DNA of 48,557 nt from JBDTMC01 sp039934475 (GTDB lineage Bacteria; Acidobacteriota; Terriglobia; Bryobacterales; Bryobacteraceae), in NCBI GenBank assembly GCA_039934475.1, contig JBDTMC010000002.1, positions 1-48,557 on the forward strand. Direction: 5' to 3'. Position 1 is the first letter of the stretch, and the number at the start of each line of letters is the position of its first letter. The translations under genes were made by a program, and so were the position numbers. Shown in pieces: positions 1 to 8,251 of this stretch. The notes under the pieces were generated by a model. It did no database searches. It worked only from the letters and a program-made list of their open reading frames with translations, and had not been told where the DNA came from.

Positions 1-1085
1 TCTACACTCGAGGGATGAAGATAAGCGTGGACGTCAAGGTAGTCAAGCAGCCGCGTCCCGTGGGCTTGCTCGTACTGCCGCATCTGATCGAGGTACCAAG
101 GCATCAGGGCCATCCCTCCATGCGCCGTGCGGTCCACTTGGTTCAAGAACCAATTGCCTCTCGCCCAGCCAGCCGAAATGTCCTTCTTAGACAGCCATAG
201 GGATGAAAAGTTATCGGACACCGGCCCCGATACCAACGCCGTTGGATCGGCTTTCTTGATCGCGGCGGCATACCTGGTATTCACGGCGAGGAGTTCGTCG
301 TAGGAGTACGGATCGGGATGGATGTCCCGGTGGGTGGAATCCCACCAGATGGGTTCGTTATCGAGAGCGTAGATCGTCACGCCGCCCTGGTTCGCCTTGC
401 CGTAGCGCGTCACTAGATAGCGAACCCAGTCGGCCTGTAGGTTCTCGTCGGCCGGGGCATACGCATCATTTGGATCGGCCTTTACATAGGTCGGATTCGA
501 TGGACCCTTGCCGTCGCTGATCGATGGATCTCCGCAGGCGTCAACATACACAATTCCATTCCCACAGGTAATCGGGTGGCCCGAAGCATAGGGATCCTGC
601 TTGCATTGCTTTCCATACTTGGATACGTCAAAGCTGCACATCTCCTGGCGTGCTTTCGGCAGCCAGCCTAACACCGGAATGGTGCCAATCATCTTGCCGC
701 CGGTGATGCGGGTGCGGTCGGCAAAGCGATTGAACACCGAGCCTTCCGGAAGCTTTGACGCATTCACGTTGGTATCCGGAAGGACTTCGTAGAACCAGTC
801 GGCATCAATGTTATTGACGTCGAACTTCCAGTGATACGTACTGGTTCCATTGCCGCCCCAGCGTCGTGTTGTGGCCCGAACGTCGCTTCCCGCCGCCAGT
901 AGCGCCGGATCGGGGTTGTGATCGTTGTCCCCGGTGTACCAAAAGAAATTAATGCCGTAGATATCCGGCGAGATCACATGCCGGTTCGCCGCGGCGTCAA
1001 TAGACAAGGCGGGACCGGCTTGCTGCCCGAAGGCCAAAGCGAATCCGGTCAGGGTCATAACGGCGACAGGGCTGATTCGTCTCAC
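1..1085 (-). CDS. secreted glycoside hydrolase family 44 (endoglucanase-like), 3' end cut by window edge
   Basis: Partial gene running off the left edge; about 361 residues are visible. A GTG at 1083-1085 is the most upstream start possible, because a TAG lies in frame two codons before it. It gives a clean signal peptide (MRRISPVAVMTLTGFALAFG), so the protein is exported. The mature part opens with a DIYGINFFWY stretch near residue 41 and an RRWGGNGTSTYHW stretch near 74. An ALDNEP motif at 240-245 follows; its Glu (residue 244) matches the acid/base of the GH44 TIM barrel. GH44 enzymes cut beta-1,4-glucans such as cellulose, xyloglucan or mannan. It lies 44 bp after the phosphotriesterase homologue on the same strand. 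The family call rests on the NEP context and the N-terminal barrel pattern; the substrate is not determinable and the C-terminal modules are outside the window. Confidence 0.85.
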   Translation of the reverse strand, partial: MRRISPVAVMTLTGFALAFGQQAGPALSIDAAANRHVISPDIYGINFFWYTGDNDHNPDPALLAAGSDVRATTRRWGGNGTSTYHWKFDVNNIDADWFYEVLPDTNVNASKLPEGSVFNRFADRTRITGGKMIGTIPVLGWLPKARQEMCSFDVSKYGKQCKQDPYASGHPITCGNGIVYVDACGDPSISDGKGPSNPTYVKADPNDAYAPADENLQADWVRYLVTRYGKANQGGVTIYALDNEPIWWDSTHRDIHPDPYSYDELLAVNTRYAAAIKKADPTALVSGPVSDNFSSLWLSKKDISAGWARGNWFLNQVDRTAHGGMALMPWYLDQMRQYEQAHGTRLLDYLDVHAYLHPSSV

Positions 1086-1129
1086 CGGCTACCATTGTGC
1101 GCCAGCCGCCCTCGCATTGCTACAACGGC

Positions 1130-2050
1130 TTAGCCGAATGCGTTGCGCGGGTTTTCCCACATCAGTAGGCGCACCCACTTATTCGGCATGCCCGGAAGAA
1201 AGTGAGTGTAAATATAGGAGTACGCAGAATAGTCCCCGCCGCCTTCCTCGCCTACGTGGTACCAGCCCGAGTCCTGAGAGAGCAACGTCTTTCCCAGCAG
1301 ACCCTTCTCACTCATGAAGGTGAGGCACTCCTGGTGCCAGTGCGCCGTCTTCGCTCCAACCCCGTCAAACTCCACCCACGCCCCGGCGCGCGCCGCCTGT
1401 TCGTGAATCCGATGATCCTTTTCATTCTGGGCATGCACCCACACGAACTTACTCAAATCCATGTTGCGTCCAGAGAGCACTTCCAGTTGGGCCAACGCGG
1501 CAGCGCCATTGGCTGTGTGCGACGCGATCGTCAGTCCTGTCTCAATGCTAGTAATCGCGGCGGCCGCCACCAGCTTCAGATCTAATTCATGTAAGGGGGA
1601 TTGCCCGCTGACTCCGATTTTGATGAATCCAGGCTTTACGCCTTCCACTCCCTGCTTAACTTCCCGAATCCATCGCATTGCCAGTTGCTCCGGCTTCTCC
1701 GTACGGGCGTAGGCGGGTAGGAATTGGAAGTCTTTTCCGGCTCCGTAGAGCCCGGTATTCGTCCAGATCTCAAGCCCCGACTCGTGTGCCAGCCGTCGCA
1801 GCAGCTTGGGATCGCGTCCCAGGTAGTTCGGTGTGCAGTCCTACAGACGCCGGCATCCCAACCGCACGATTTCATCCAATCGCGGTTTGGCGGCGGCCAC
1901 CACCTGGTTGGCGTCATAGCGGCTCCGCGAGACTCCGTCCGCACCGACGAAGTCCACCAGGATGTGTTCGTGAACCAGAATGCTCGGCTCTACCGCCCGC
2001 ATCGTGAGGGGCGCCCCCAGCAAGCCGAGAAGTTGCCGCCGTCCGATCAT
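1130..2050 (-). pseudogene. phosphotriesterase-family metallohydrolase interrupted by an in-frame TAG
   Basis: A full-length phosphotriesterase/lactonase-like amidohydrolase is readable in one frame, except for an amber TAG at 1841-1843 on the complement. N-terminal part (69 residues): a short RRQLLGLLGAP export-like leader and the metal-binding HEH of VHEHILVDF at residues 27-29. After the stop the same frame continues with DCTPNYLGRDP, then the carbamylated-Lys motif GFIKIGVSG, the metal His of ASHTANG, the His of VHAQNEKD and the Asp of SQDSGWY, so all metal ligands of the family are present. No frameshift is needed. The start ATG overlaps the cheW stop as ATGA, implying translational coupling. 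It is either a fresh nonsense pseudogene, a sequencing error, or a read-through gene. Residues after the stop could restart only at internal codons such as the ATG at 1676-1678, which would lose the barrel's N-terminal part. Confidence 0.85.
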
Positions 2051-2610
2051 TCTTTCACTGTACAGTGAACGCCCACTTGCCTTGCAAGACTCACCGCGGG
2101 CGCTTGCTGTTCAGAGGCGCCATCCAGTGCCGCGATAAACTCCTCAATGGACACCAGACAGTCAGGGTCCAGCAGCTGCTTGACGCGGCCGTTGATCCTA
2201 ACTCTACCCGCGCCGCCACGAACTTCCGGACTTCCGTTGGCGTTGTGCGAAATGCGCTCTCTCGGAATCGGAACCACTCTTGAGACTGCGTCCACCAGCA
2301 CACCGACCTTCTGGGGCCCGCTCTTTCCACAATCGAGCACAAATACGATCAAGCAGTGCCGCTTTCGGGGCCGAATCGGGCCAAGCCCGAGGTGTCGGCC
2401 CAGGTCAACTACCGGTATCGACTGGCCGTGCAATGACATCGAGCCGCAGAAGAGGCCCGCCGTCTTCGTCAGATCTTCCGCCAACGCTGGGGGAATGGTC
2501 CGGATTTCGCTCACCCTCCCCGCCGGCAATCCAAACTCTTCCTTCCGCGCACGAAAGATCAGGTAGGGGTTTCCGGAAGCTTCACTTTTCTTAGATTCTG
2601 TTGACAGCAT
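2047..2610 (-). CDS. CheW-like chemotaxis adaptor domain protein
   Basis: A 187-residue single CheW domain. CheW proteins couple chemoreceptors to the CheA kinase in the cytoplasm. The translation has the CheW pattern: YLIFRARKEEFGLPAGRVSEI at the start of the domain, then GSMSLHGQSIPVVDLGRHLG in the middle, and KVGVLVDAVSRVVPIP for the second sub-barrel. I take the ATG at 2608-2610 because GGAG lies 7 nt upstream; the more upstream GTG at 2629-2631 has no room for a binding site. It follows cheX by 27 bp and its TGA overlaps the ATG of the phosphotriesterase gene. No cheA or receptor gene is in the window, so it may serve a pathway encoded elsewhere. Confidence 0.85.
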   Translation of the reverse strand: MLSTESKKSEASGNPYLIFRARKEEFGLPAGRVSEIRTIPPALAEDLTKTAGLFCGSMSLHGQSIPVVDLGRHLGLGPIRPRKRHCLIVFVLDCGKSGPQKVGVLVDAVSRVVPIPRERISHNANGSPEVRGGAGRVRINGRVKQLLDPDCLVSIEEFIAALDGASEQQAPAVSLARQVGVHCTVKE

Positions 2611-2637
2611 TTCAGTGCTCCGCGCACACACTCCCCT

Positions 2638-3162
2638 TTAGGAGTGAATGCCTGCCATCCAGAAGCGCGGGACAGTCTGGCTGTCTTTATGCGGCGCTAA
2701 GCAAATCTGCACTTCAATCCGTTCGGTTCCACAGAAGAACGGAACCACAGTCCACTCGCTGTTCCCAACGCTTCGCGTCATGAAGTTCCGCCCAAAAATC
2801 ACCGTCGGAATACTTAAGCCCATGGGACCCAGATCCTCTTCCAGACCTGTCTTCACGTTGCCGATGATCATGTTTGTTACTTCGGCCACGGCGTCCAGGA
2901 CCTCTTCATTCATCGACTTGTATTCGGCCATCAGCATGGACGACGCCAGCTGACACGCCATTTCAGGACTGCAAGTGAAGCTGCCAGTCCCCACCCAACT
3001 CCCTACTAACCCCACCAGCGAGACAACACCGGCCATCGGCCCGGGGTCGTTGCGGTCGGTGTAGTGTTCACCCACCGTCAGCTGAATGCCCATCATCATC
3101 TCGAAGACCTGCTTCGTGGAGTCGGCGACGAATTGGACCATCCGGTCAGTTTGAATCGACAT
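2638..3162 (-). CDS. cheX: CheX-like phosphatase domain protein
   Basis: A 174-residue protein of the CheC/CheX/FliY class. In characterised members this fold dephosphorylates CheY-P. The signature ExxN is visible in AVAEVTNMIIGN, with E94 and N97 on the long helix; these residues contact the CheY phosphoryl group in the family. The core GVVSLVGLVGSWVGTGSF near residues 45-62 fits the preceding beta-strands. There is only one ExxN, as in CheX, whereas CheC has two. It sits between cheY and cheW on the same strand, which supports the pairing with the response regulator. The assignment to CheX rather than another single-ExxN relative is from memory of the family. Confidence 0.8.
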   Translation of the reverse strand: MSIQTDRMVQFVADSTKQVFEMMMGIQLTVGEHYTDRNDPGPMAGVVSLVGLVGSWVGTGSFTCSPEMACQLASSMLMAEYKSMNEEVLDAVAEVTNMIIGNVKTGLEEDLGPMGLSIPTVIFGRNFMTRSVGNSEWTVVPFFCGTERIEVQICLAPHKDSQTVPRFWMAGIHS

Positions 3163-3197
3163 ATTTCAATCTCTCAACTCTTCTTCGGCTTGCGGCC

Positions 3198-3569
3198 TCA
3201 AATCAGACCGGCGAGCTTTTCCTTAATCTGCTCCGCCGTAAAGGGCTTCTTCACGTATCCCGAGGCGCCCAACTGCACCGCTTCCAGAACCTTGTTCTGG
3301 CTGCCTTCGGTGGTGATCATCACAATCGGTACGGCCTTCCAGGCATCGTTTGACCGCACTTCCCGCAGAAACTGAAGGCCATCCATGTTGGGCATGTTGA
3401 TATCAGACAGAATCAACCCCACAGTTTGTGCTTGAAGCAGGTTAAGAGCTTCCCTCCCGTCCCCGGCCTCATAGACCTTGCCAAGAGGCACATCTGCCTG
3501 TACCAGCACCCGTTGCAGAATCTTGCGGATTGCTGCTGAATCATCGACTATCAAAACATCCAAAGCCAT
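3198..3569 (-). CDS. cheY: CheY-like single-domain response regulator
   Basis: A 123-residue stand-alone receiver domain with no output domain, as in CheY. Acidic pocket residues D9 and D10 (LIVDD), phosphoacceptor D56 (LILSDINMPNMDG), switch Thr T86 (MITTEGS) and conserved K108 (YVKKPF) are all present. A strong Shine-Dalgarno run (GGAGAGAGGAG) precedes the ATG at 3567-3569. It is the first gene of the minus-strand series cheY-cheX-cheW. The combination of receiver, phosphatase and adaptor suggests a chemosensory output branch, whose kinase must lie elsewhere. Confidence 0.92.
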   Translation of the reverse strand: MALDVLIVDDSAAIRKILQRVLVQADVPLGKVYEAGDGREALNLLQAQTVGLILSDINMPNMDGLQFLREVRSNDAWKAVPIVMITTEGSQNKVLEAVQLGASGYVKKPFTAEQIKEKLAGLI

Positions 3570-3643
3570 GCGATCTCCTCTCTCCGGCTACTGCCCTTAT
3601 CGTCGAATGAGGGGAGATCTTAACGGGAAATGGAGAGATCGCG

Positions 3644-4705
3644 TCAGTTCAGAGCGTCCATCACGGCTTCTGTGACCAAGCCAGTGGTCGAGTTGCCGCC
3701 CAAATCCGGAGTTTTTGCAACTCCCGAAGCCAGCACCGCGGCCACCGCGTGTTCCACCGCCTGCGCCGCATCCTTCAATTGCAGATGATCCAGCATCATG
3801 CCTGCCGAAAGAATGGTCGCCAAAGGGTTGGCCAAACCCTTGCCCGCGATGTCCGGCGCCGAGCCATGCACCGGTTCGAACATCGAAGGGTAGCGGCGCG
3901 ACGGATCGAGGTTCGCACTCGCGGCCAAACCGATGCTGCCCGAAATGATCGCCGAGAGATCGCTCAAAATGTCGCCGAACAGATTGGACGCCACCACCAC
4001 GTCGAAACTCTCAGGCCGGCGTACGAAATTCATTGCCGCCGCATCCACTAGCAGGCTTTCCGTTTCGATGTCCGGGTACTCGGCCGCTACGAGGTCAAAC
4101 GCACGGTCCCACAGAACCATGCTGAATCCCTGTGCGTTCGATTTTGTGATGGATGCCAGCCGACGGCGGCTCCTGGTGCGTGCCAGTTCGAAGGCGAAAC
4201 GAATGATCCGCTCGCAGCCACGCCGCGTGAAGACCGACGTCTGTATGGCCACCTCTTCGGGTTGATTGTGATAGAGGAACCCGCCCACTTGCGAGTACTC
4301 GCCCTCGGTGTTCTCACGCACCACAATCATGTCAATGGAGCCCGGCGCGGCTTTCGCCAGGGGCGACTTCACGCCGTCGTAGAGCACCGCCGGACGTACA
4401 TTGGCATATTGATCGAACGTGCGCCGGATGGGCAGCAGCAGGCCGTTCAGTGTGACATGGTCGGGAATATCGGGATGGCCGACCGCGCCCAGCAGGATGG
4501 CGTCGAACGGACGCAAGCGCTCCAGCGCATCGGGCGGCGTCATCCGGCCGTGGTTGAAATAATATTCGGCGCCCCAATCGAAATCGGTGTACTCGAGCCG
4601 AAAGCCGAACTTCTCTCCCGCGTGGTCAATCACGCGCCGCGCCGCCGGAACTACTTCCTGTCCAATACCGTCGCCGGCGATCACTGCAATCGAATGCGTT
4701 GTCAT
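3644..4705 (-). CDS. tartrate/D-malate dehydrogenase (isocitrate/isopropylmalate dehydrogenase family)
   Basis: A 353-residue NAD-dependent beta-decarboxylating dehydrogenase. The family oxidises a 2-hydroxy acid and loses CO2; the tartrate/D-malate branch is the best fit. Seen: GDGIGQEVVPAARRV at the N-terminus, the substrate-binding VRENTEGEYS loop, the metal-binding ASNLFGDILSDLSA helix and FEPVHGSAPDIAGKG for NAD binding. The motif order and length fit that branch better than LeuB, and no leuCD genes are nearby. I choose the ATG at 4703-4705, since the residues before it (from 4753) are not family-like and would overlap the divergent SDR promoter. Transcribed alone, 74 bp before cheY and divergent from an SDR gene 70 bp away. 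The exact substrate cannot be fixed from sequence. Confidence 0.85.
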   Translation of the reverse strand: MTTHSIAVIAGDGIGQEVVPAARRVIDHAGEKFGFRLEYTDFDWGAEYYFNHGRMTPPDALERLRPFDAILLGAVGHPDIPDHVTLNGLLLPIRRTFDQYANVRPAVLYDGVKSPLAKAAPGSIDMIVVRENTEGEYSQVGGFLYHNQPEEVAIQTSVFTRRGCERIIRFAFELARTRSRRRLASITKSNAQGFSMVLWDRAFDLVAAEYPDIETESLLVDAAAMNFVRRPESFDVVVASNLFGDILSDLSAIISGSIGLAASANLDPSRRYPSMFEPVHGSAPDIAGKGLANPLATILSAGMMLDHLQLKDAAQAVEHAVAAVLASGVAKTPDLGGNSTTGLVTEAVMDALN

Positions 4706-4775
4706 GCGTCGATTATGTCGCGCCGGCGGCTTGTTGTGCACGCCCGCAACCAACTACCCGCGCTACCATGCGAAG

Positions 4776-5549
4776 GTGTCTTCATCGAACGTGTTCTCCC
4801 TAAATGGAAAAACGGCGCTCGTCACCGGCGCCAGCCGCGGCATTGGACTGGCGATCGCGAAGGAACTGGCTCGCGCCGGCGCGTCTACCATCCTCACTGC
4901 CCGGTCGCTCGACAGCCTGGAACGCGAAGCGAAGGCCCTTCTCGACGAAGGACTCTCCGCTTTACCTCTTGTCTTCGATGTGGCTGCGCCCGCTTGGACA
5001 GTCATCGATTCCATCCCTCAAATCGATATCCTCGTGAACGTGGCCGGCACCAACATACGCAAGAACTTTCTCGACTACACGCGCCAGGAATACGACCGGC
5101 TGATGGAGACCAACCTTCACGGATTGGTGGCCGTCACCCAGCACGTTGGCCGGAAGATGATCGACCGCGGCAAGGGCGGCAAGATCGTCTCTATCGGCAG
5201 CTTGATGTCGCTTGTAGGCCTGCCATATCTCTCGGTCTACGCGATGACTAAGAGCGCGCTTGCGGGGTTGACGCGCACGCTGGCTGCCGAATGGGCGCGG
5301 CACAACATCCAGGTGAACTGCATCGCCCCCGGGTTCATTCTTACTGACCTGAATCGGTCCATGTGGCAGCTTCCAGTCATGGCGGAATGGCTCTCCGGGG
5401 CCCAAGCCAACCCGCGCATGGGCACACCGGAAGACATTGCACCGCTCGCTGTTTTGCTCAGCGGCCCTGGCTCAGATTACATTACCGGACAAGTGATTGC
5501 CGTGGATGGGGGATACACGACCACGGCGAACTGGCCGTTTGAACCTTAA
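4776..5549 (+). CDS. SDR-family oxidoreductase (gluconate 5-dehydrogenase-like)
   Basis: A 257-residue classical short-chain dehydrogenase. Cofactor motif TGASRGIG at 17-24, a VNVAG variant of NNAG at 88-91, and catalytic S142, Y155 and K159 (YAMTK) are all visible. The C-terminal ITGQVIAVDGGY is typical of the family. No ATG is available near the domain start, so a GTG at 4776 is taken; another GTG at 4791 would also give an intact Rossmann fold. The open frame continues upstream to 4587, but that part overlaps the divergent dehydrogenase and is not family-like. It resembles gluconate 5-dehydrogenases and 3-oxoacyl-ACP reductases; paired divergently with a tartrate/malate-type dehydrogenase, a role in sugar-acid metabolism is plausible. 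Confidence 0.85.
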   Translation: MSSSNVFSLNGKTALVTGASRGIGLAIAKELARAGASTILTARSLDSLEREAKALLDEGLSALPLVFDVAAPAWTVIDSIPQIDILVNVAGTNIRKNFLDYTRQEYDRLMETNLHGLVAVTQHVGRKMIDRGKGGKIVSIGSLMSLVGLPYLSVYAMTKSALAGLTRTLAAEWARHNIQVNCIAPGFILTDLNRSMWQLPVMAEWLSGAQANPRMGTPEDIAPLAVLLSGPGSDYITGQVIAVDGGYTTTANWPFEP

Positions 5550-5584
5550 CAGCAGTCAGTCAAAAGATCCTCAGCATCTATAGC

Positions 5585-5983
5585 TTAGGCGTAGATACTG
5601 AAAGTAGAACCTTCACTGGGCGCGGATGTTGGGGGTGTGCTCGTCGGTTGGCCGTGGTTTGCCTGCCATGTTTGTTTGGCCGCCGCTAGGTCGGTATGAA
5701 AGTGATCGAATACGTTCTGGGCGTTATTGACATCGCCCGTCTTTAACGCCTCCCCAAGGGCCTGGAAGTCGGCCGTGAGGGTCGGGTTTCCGGCCCCCTG
5801 GCGGGACGGCGCGTTGTCCTGGTGCAGTTTTACGAGGCTCTGGTACGCCTTTTGCGCCGACGCTATATCCCCGGATTGCAAGGAACTCTGGATCTGACCA
5901 AGACCCTGTTTCCATTGGTTGACGACTCCTTGCACGGCACCCAGACCGGCATTGGAACCCGCTGAAACTCCATTCACCGACAT
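5585..5983 (-). CDS. small hypothetical protein with two helical repeats
   Basis: A 132-residue soluble protein with no recognised family. Two similar helical units are visible: SGDIASAQKAYQSL near residues 37-50 and TGDVNNAQNVFDHF near 82-95. Each follows the pattern (S/T)GD-x-x-x-AQ-x-(A/V)-(Y/F), much like a minimal TPR-like or SEL1-like hairpin. The N-terminus is rich in Gly, Ser and Asn and the C-terminus in Pro, Ser and Thr, both probably disordered. There is no signal peptide. It faces the SDR gene convergently, with 35 bp between stops, and is divergent from the metal-binding-domain gene. Composition and codon use match its neighbours, so it is probably a real gene. Confidence 0.65.
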   Translation of the reverse strand: MSVNGVSAGSNAGLGAVQGVVNQWKQGLGQIQSSLQSGDIASAQKAYQSLVKLHQDNAPSRQGAGNPTLTADFQALGEALKTGDVNNAQNVFDHFHTDLAAAKQTWQANHGQPTSTPPTSAPSEGSTFSIYA

Positions 5984-6146
5984 GCTGTCCTCCTCTGTGC
6001 CCGGGAGATTTTATCGAAGTCTCCATCGGGCGCTGACATACCAATCTTCGACAGGATTCAGACGTTTTTCTAGCCTTCCTGCCCCGGTAGTACAAAATTT
6101 GGCTCAAATGGGGCACTATCGACGGCAATGATACGCTGAAGGAGGA

Positions 6147-6992
6147 ATGGTTCTTGTCGCCTCCCTACTGCTGCAGTTCGCCGTTACGGCGCCGCAACCC
6201 CCCAAAGACTACGTTTGTCCGATGGACGTGGACGTCCGCTCGGCGAGCCCCGCGAAGTGCCCGCGCTGCGGCATGAAACTGGTGTTGCATCTACCCGATC
6301 CGGCGGAATTTCCGGTCAGCGTAAGCGCAACGCCCCGCGCGGCCAAAGCCGGCGAACCTGTGGAACTCGCCTTTGACGTAACCGATCCTCACACAGGCCG
6401 GCGCGTGACGAAGTTCGACGTCGTGCATGAGAAGCTGTTTCACCTCTTCGTGATTAGTGCCGACCTTCAATTTTTCGCTCACGTACATCCCGAGTTCGGT
6501 CCTGACGGCCTGTTCCGCTGGAAGGGGATACTGCCCAAGTCCGGGGCCTACCGGCTGGTTTCCGACTTCTATCCCGCCGGAGCCACTCCGCAGATCTCTG
6601 CCCGCACCTTCCTCACCGCTGGATACAAGCCAAACATCGAGCGGCCCAAGTTAGCGTCCGATCTCGCTCCTCAGGATGGCGAGAACGTCCATGTGGAACT
6701 GCGCACGGAACCCGCGCAGCCGTTGGCCGGCCAGAAGACACTGCTGTTTTTCACAGTGACGCCCGCCGAAGGCTTGGAACAATATCTGGGAGCGTGGGGT
6801 CACCTGCTGGCAGCGAGCGACGATCTGGTGGATACCATTCACACTCACCCATTTATTGCCTCCGGCGGTGCCGACACGCAATTCAACATCATCTTCCCGC
6901 GCGAGGCTATGTATCGGATTTGGGTGCAGTTTCAGCGCCAAGGCAAGGTCAACACGGTTTCGTTCACCATACCGGTGACGGCCCTGCGCTAG
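6147..6992 (+). CDS. secreted protein with N-terminal heavy-metal-binding domain
   Basis: A 281-residue exported protein. A short hydrophobic leader (MVLVASLLLQFAVTA) is followed by a heavy-metal-binding domain with YVCPM at 22-26 and CPRCGMKL at 38-45. This is the Cys-Pro-Met / Cys-x-x-Cys-Gly-Met pattern found at the N-terminus of CusB-type efflux adaptors and copper ATPases. The remaining ~230 residues contain two beta-rich segments with several His residues (FAHVHPEFGPDG; DTIHTHPF), suggesting FixH/YtkA-like periplasmic domains. AAGGAGG stands only 1-2 nt before the ATG, an unusually tight spacing, so the true start could differ slightly. A role in periplasmic copper or other metal binding is inferred. 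The 3' end overlaps the stop of the convergent membrane-protein gene by 4 bp. Confidence 0.75.
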   Translation: MVLVASLLLQFAVTAPQPPKDYVCPMDVDVRSASPAKCPRCGMKLVLHLPDPAEFPVSVSATPRAAKAGEPVELAFDVTDPHTGRRVTKFDVVHEKLFHLFVISADLQFFAHVHPEFGPDGLFRWKGILPKSGAYRLVSDFYPAGATPQISARTFLTAGYKPNIERPKLASDLAPQDGENVHVELRTEPAQPLAGQKTLLFFTVTPAEGLEQYLGAWGHLLAASDDLVDTIHTHPFIASGGADTQFNIIFPREAMYRIWVQFQRQGKVNTVSFTIPVTALR

Positions 6993-7369
6993 CGTCCGGC
7001 CGATTTTCGCGCTCGCCGGACGTCGATAAACGATTTAACGCACAGAATCAGAAACAGCAATGACAGAACCGCCATGATGGATCGCGCGATCACCGCGTCC
7101 GGGCGCGCCACCTCGCCGCCACTCAGCAGCGCCGGTAGCTTCATGAGGCCGGACGCGGAGCCGAGAAATCCCAGCAGGCCCAAGGTCGCGGCAACGTGCA
7201 TCGCCATTTTCAGGTTCTTCTCGTTGAAGGCAAATGCGCCGCACGCGGCCAGCAGAACACCGAATACCGCAGGGATGAGCGCGGTGGGGCTGGTGGTGCC
7301 GGTGCCAAAGTATCCCCACATTCCCAGTGCGATCAATAAAACGCCAAATACGATGCTGACAGTAGGCAT
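6989..7369 (-). CDS. small integral membrane protein, about four TM segments
   Basis: A 126-residue protein of unknown function. Hydrophobic segments lie near residues 4-22 (VSIVFGVLLIALGMWGYFG), 30-48, 57-76 and 92-112, and a positively charged tail (DVRRARKSAGR) is probably cytoplasmic. No enzymatic motif is visible. It overlaps the end of the convergent metal-binding-domain gene and lies just upstream of nadK on the opposite side of a 15-bp gap, on the nadK strand. Orientation and tight packing suggest it is the last gene of the xseB-ispA-tlyA-nadK series. Confidence 0.7.
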   Translation of the reverse strand: MPTVSIVFGVLLIALGMWGYFGTGTTSPTALIPAVFGVLLAACGAFAFNEKNLKMAMHVAATLGLLGFLGSASGLMKLPALLSGGEVARPDAVIARSIMAVLSLLFLILCVKSFIDVRRARKSAGR

Positions 7370-7384
7370 GTTTCTATGATCTCA

Positions 7385-8251
7385 TCACCGCTCGCCCCAC
7401 TTCAGCTTTTGCCGCAGGACGTCGAAGAACATCATCTTCGGCGGCCGAATCAGCAGCACTTCGAAATCGGAGCTGCGGCACACTACGCGATCATGCAACT
7501 TCAGCGGCTCGCCTACCTGGCCGTCTACCGTAAGAAAGCCCTGGTCATCCTCGGCGCGCACCACCAACTGGATGACGCTGTGATCCGGCAGCAGCACGGG
7601 CCGGTTGGTCAACATGTGCGGACAGATCGGCGTGATGCACAACGCTTCAACTGTGGGGAAGATGATGGGGCCGCCGGCGGAGAGGGAATACGCGGTGGAC
7701 CCGGTGGGGGTGGAGACAATTAGACCATCGGCTTTGTAACGTGCCACGAAGTGCGTGTCCACGAAAGCATCGACGTCGATCATGCGCGCCAGTGCCGCCT
7801 TCGTTACCACCACGTCATTCAGCGCTTCATAACGGGCCACCACTTCGTGTTCGCCGCGATGCACTTCGCAGTGCAGCATACGCCGGTGGCCAATGCGGTG
7901 TTCGCCGCGCAGAGCGCGCTCCAGCTCCGGAAAGATCTCCTCCACTGTGATCGCAGTCAGGAACCCGAGACCGCCCAGGTTCACCGCAAGCAGCGGGATG
8001 GGACGTCCCTTGATGGCGCGGGCCGCCGACAGCAATGTGCCATCGCCGCCCAGCACAATCAGCATCTGTGTCCCCTCCGGCACGTCACTACGGTCCAGCC
8101 CATCGGAGCGTTTCAGGTACTCCGCGGTTTCAGGGTCGTAGCTGGCCCCGATGCCGCGGTCCGCCAGCCACCGTATCAACTCCGGCGCGAGGGTGTAACC
8201 CGCCTCCACACCCGGCTTCGAGATGATCCCGACAGTCTTAATGGTGTCCAT
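7385..8251 (-). CDS. nadK: NAD kinase
   Basis: A 288-residue NAD kinase, which makes NADP+ from NAD+ in the cytoplasm. The ATP-binding GGDGT is at 68-72, followed by NLGGLGFL near 91-98, the ALNDVV strand at 143-148 and the NAD-binding TPTGSTAYSLSAGGP at 181-195. Length and motif order match bacterial enzymes. The start ATG at 8249-8251 lies inside the 3' end of tlyA (14-bp overlap), with AAGGAG 11-12 nt upstream. The order tlyA-nadK is common in bacteria, which supports both calls. Confidence 0.95.
   Translation of the reverse strand: MDTIKTVGIISKPGVEAGYTLAPELIRWLADRGIGASYDPETAEYLKRSDGLDRSDVPEGTQMLIVLGGDGTLLSAARAIKGRPIPLLAVNLGGLGFLTAITVEEIFPELERALRGEHRIGHRRMLHCEVHRGEHEVVARYEALNDVVVTKAALARMIDVDAFVDTHFVARYKADGLIVSTPTGSTAYSLSAGGPIIFPTVEALCITPICPHMLTNRPVLLPDHSVIQLVVRAEDDQGFLTVDGQVGEPLKLHDRVVCRSSDFEVLLIRPPKMMFFDVLRQKLKWGER

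Noticed and set aside
1838..1845. frameshift as the cause of the broken phosphotriesterase
   Set aside because: Both parts are in one frame (2050 minus 1678 is a multiple of three), so a nonsense codon is sufficient.
4262..5251. 329-residue plus-strand frame
   Set aside because: Overlaps a minus-strand dehydrogenase and an SDR in another frame; no motifs.
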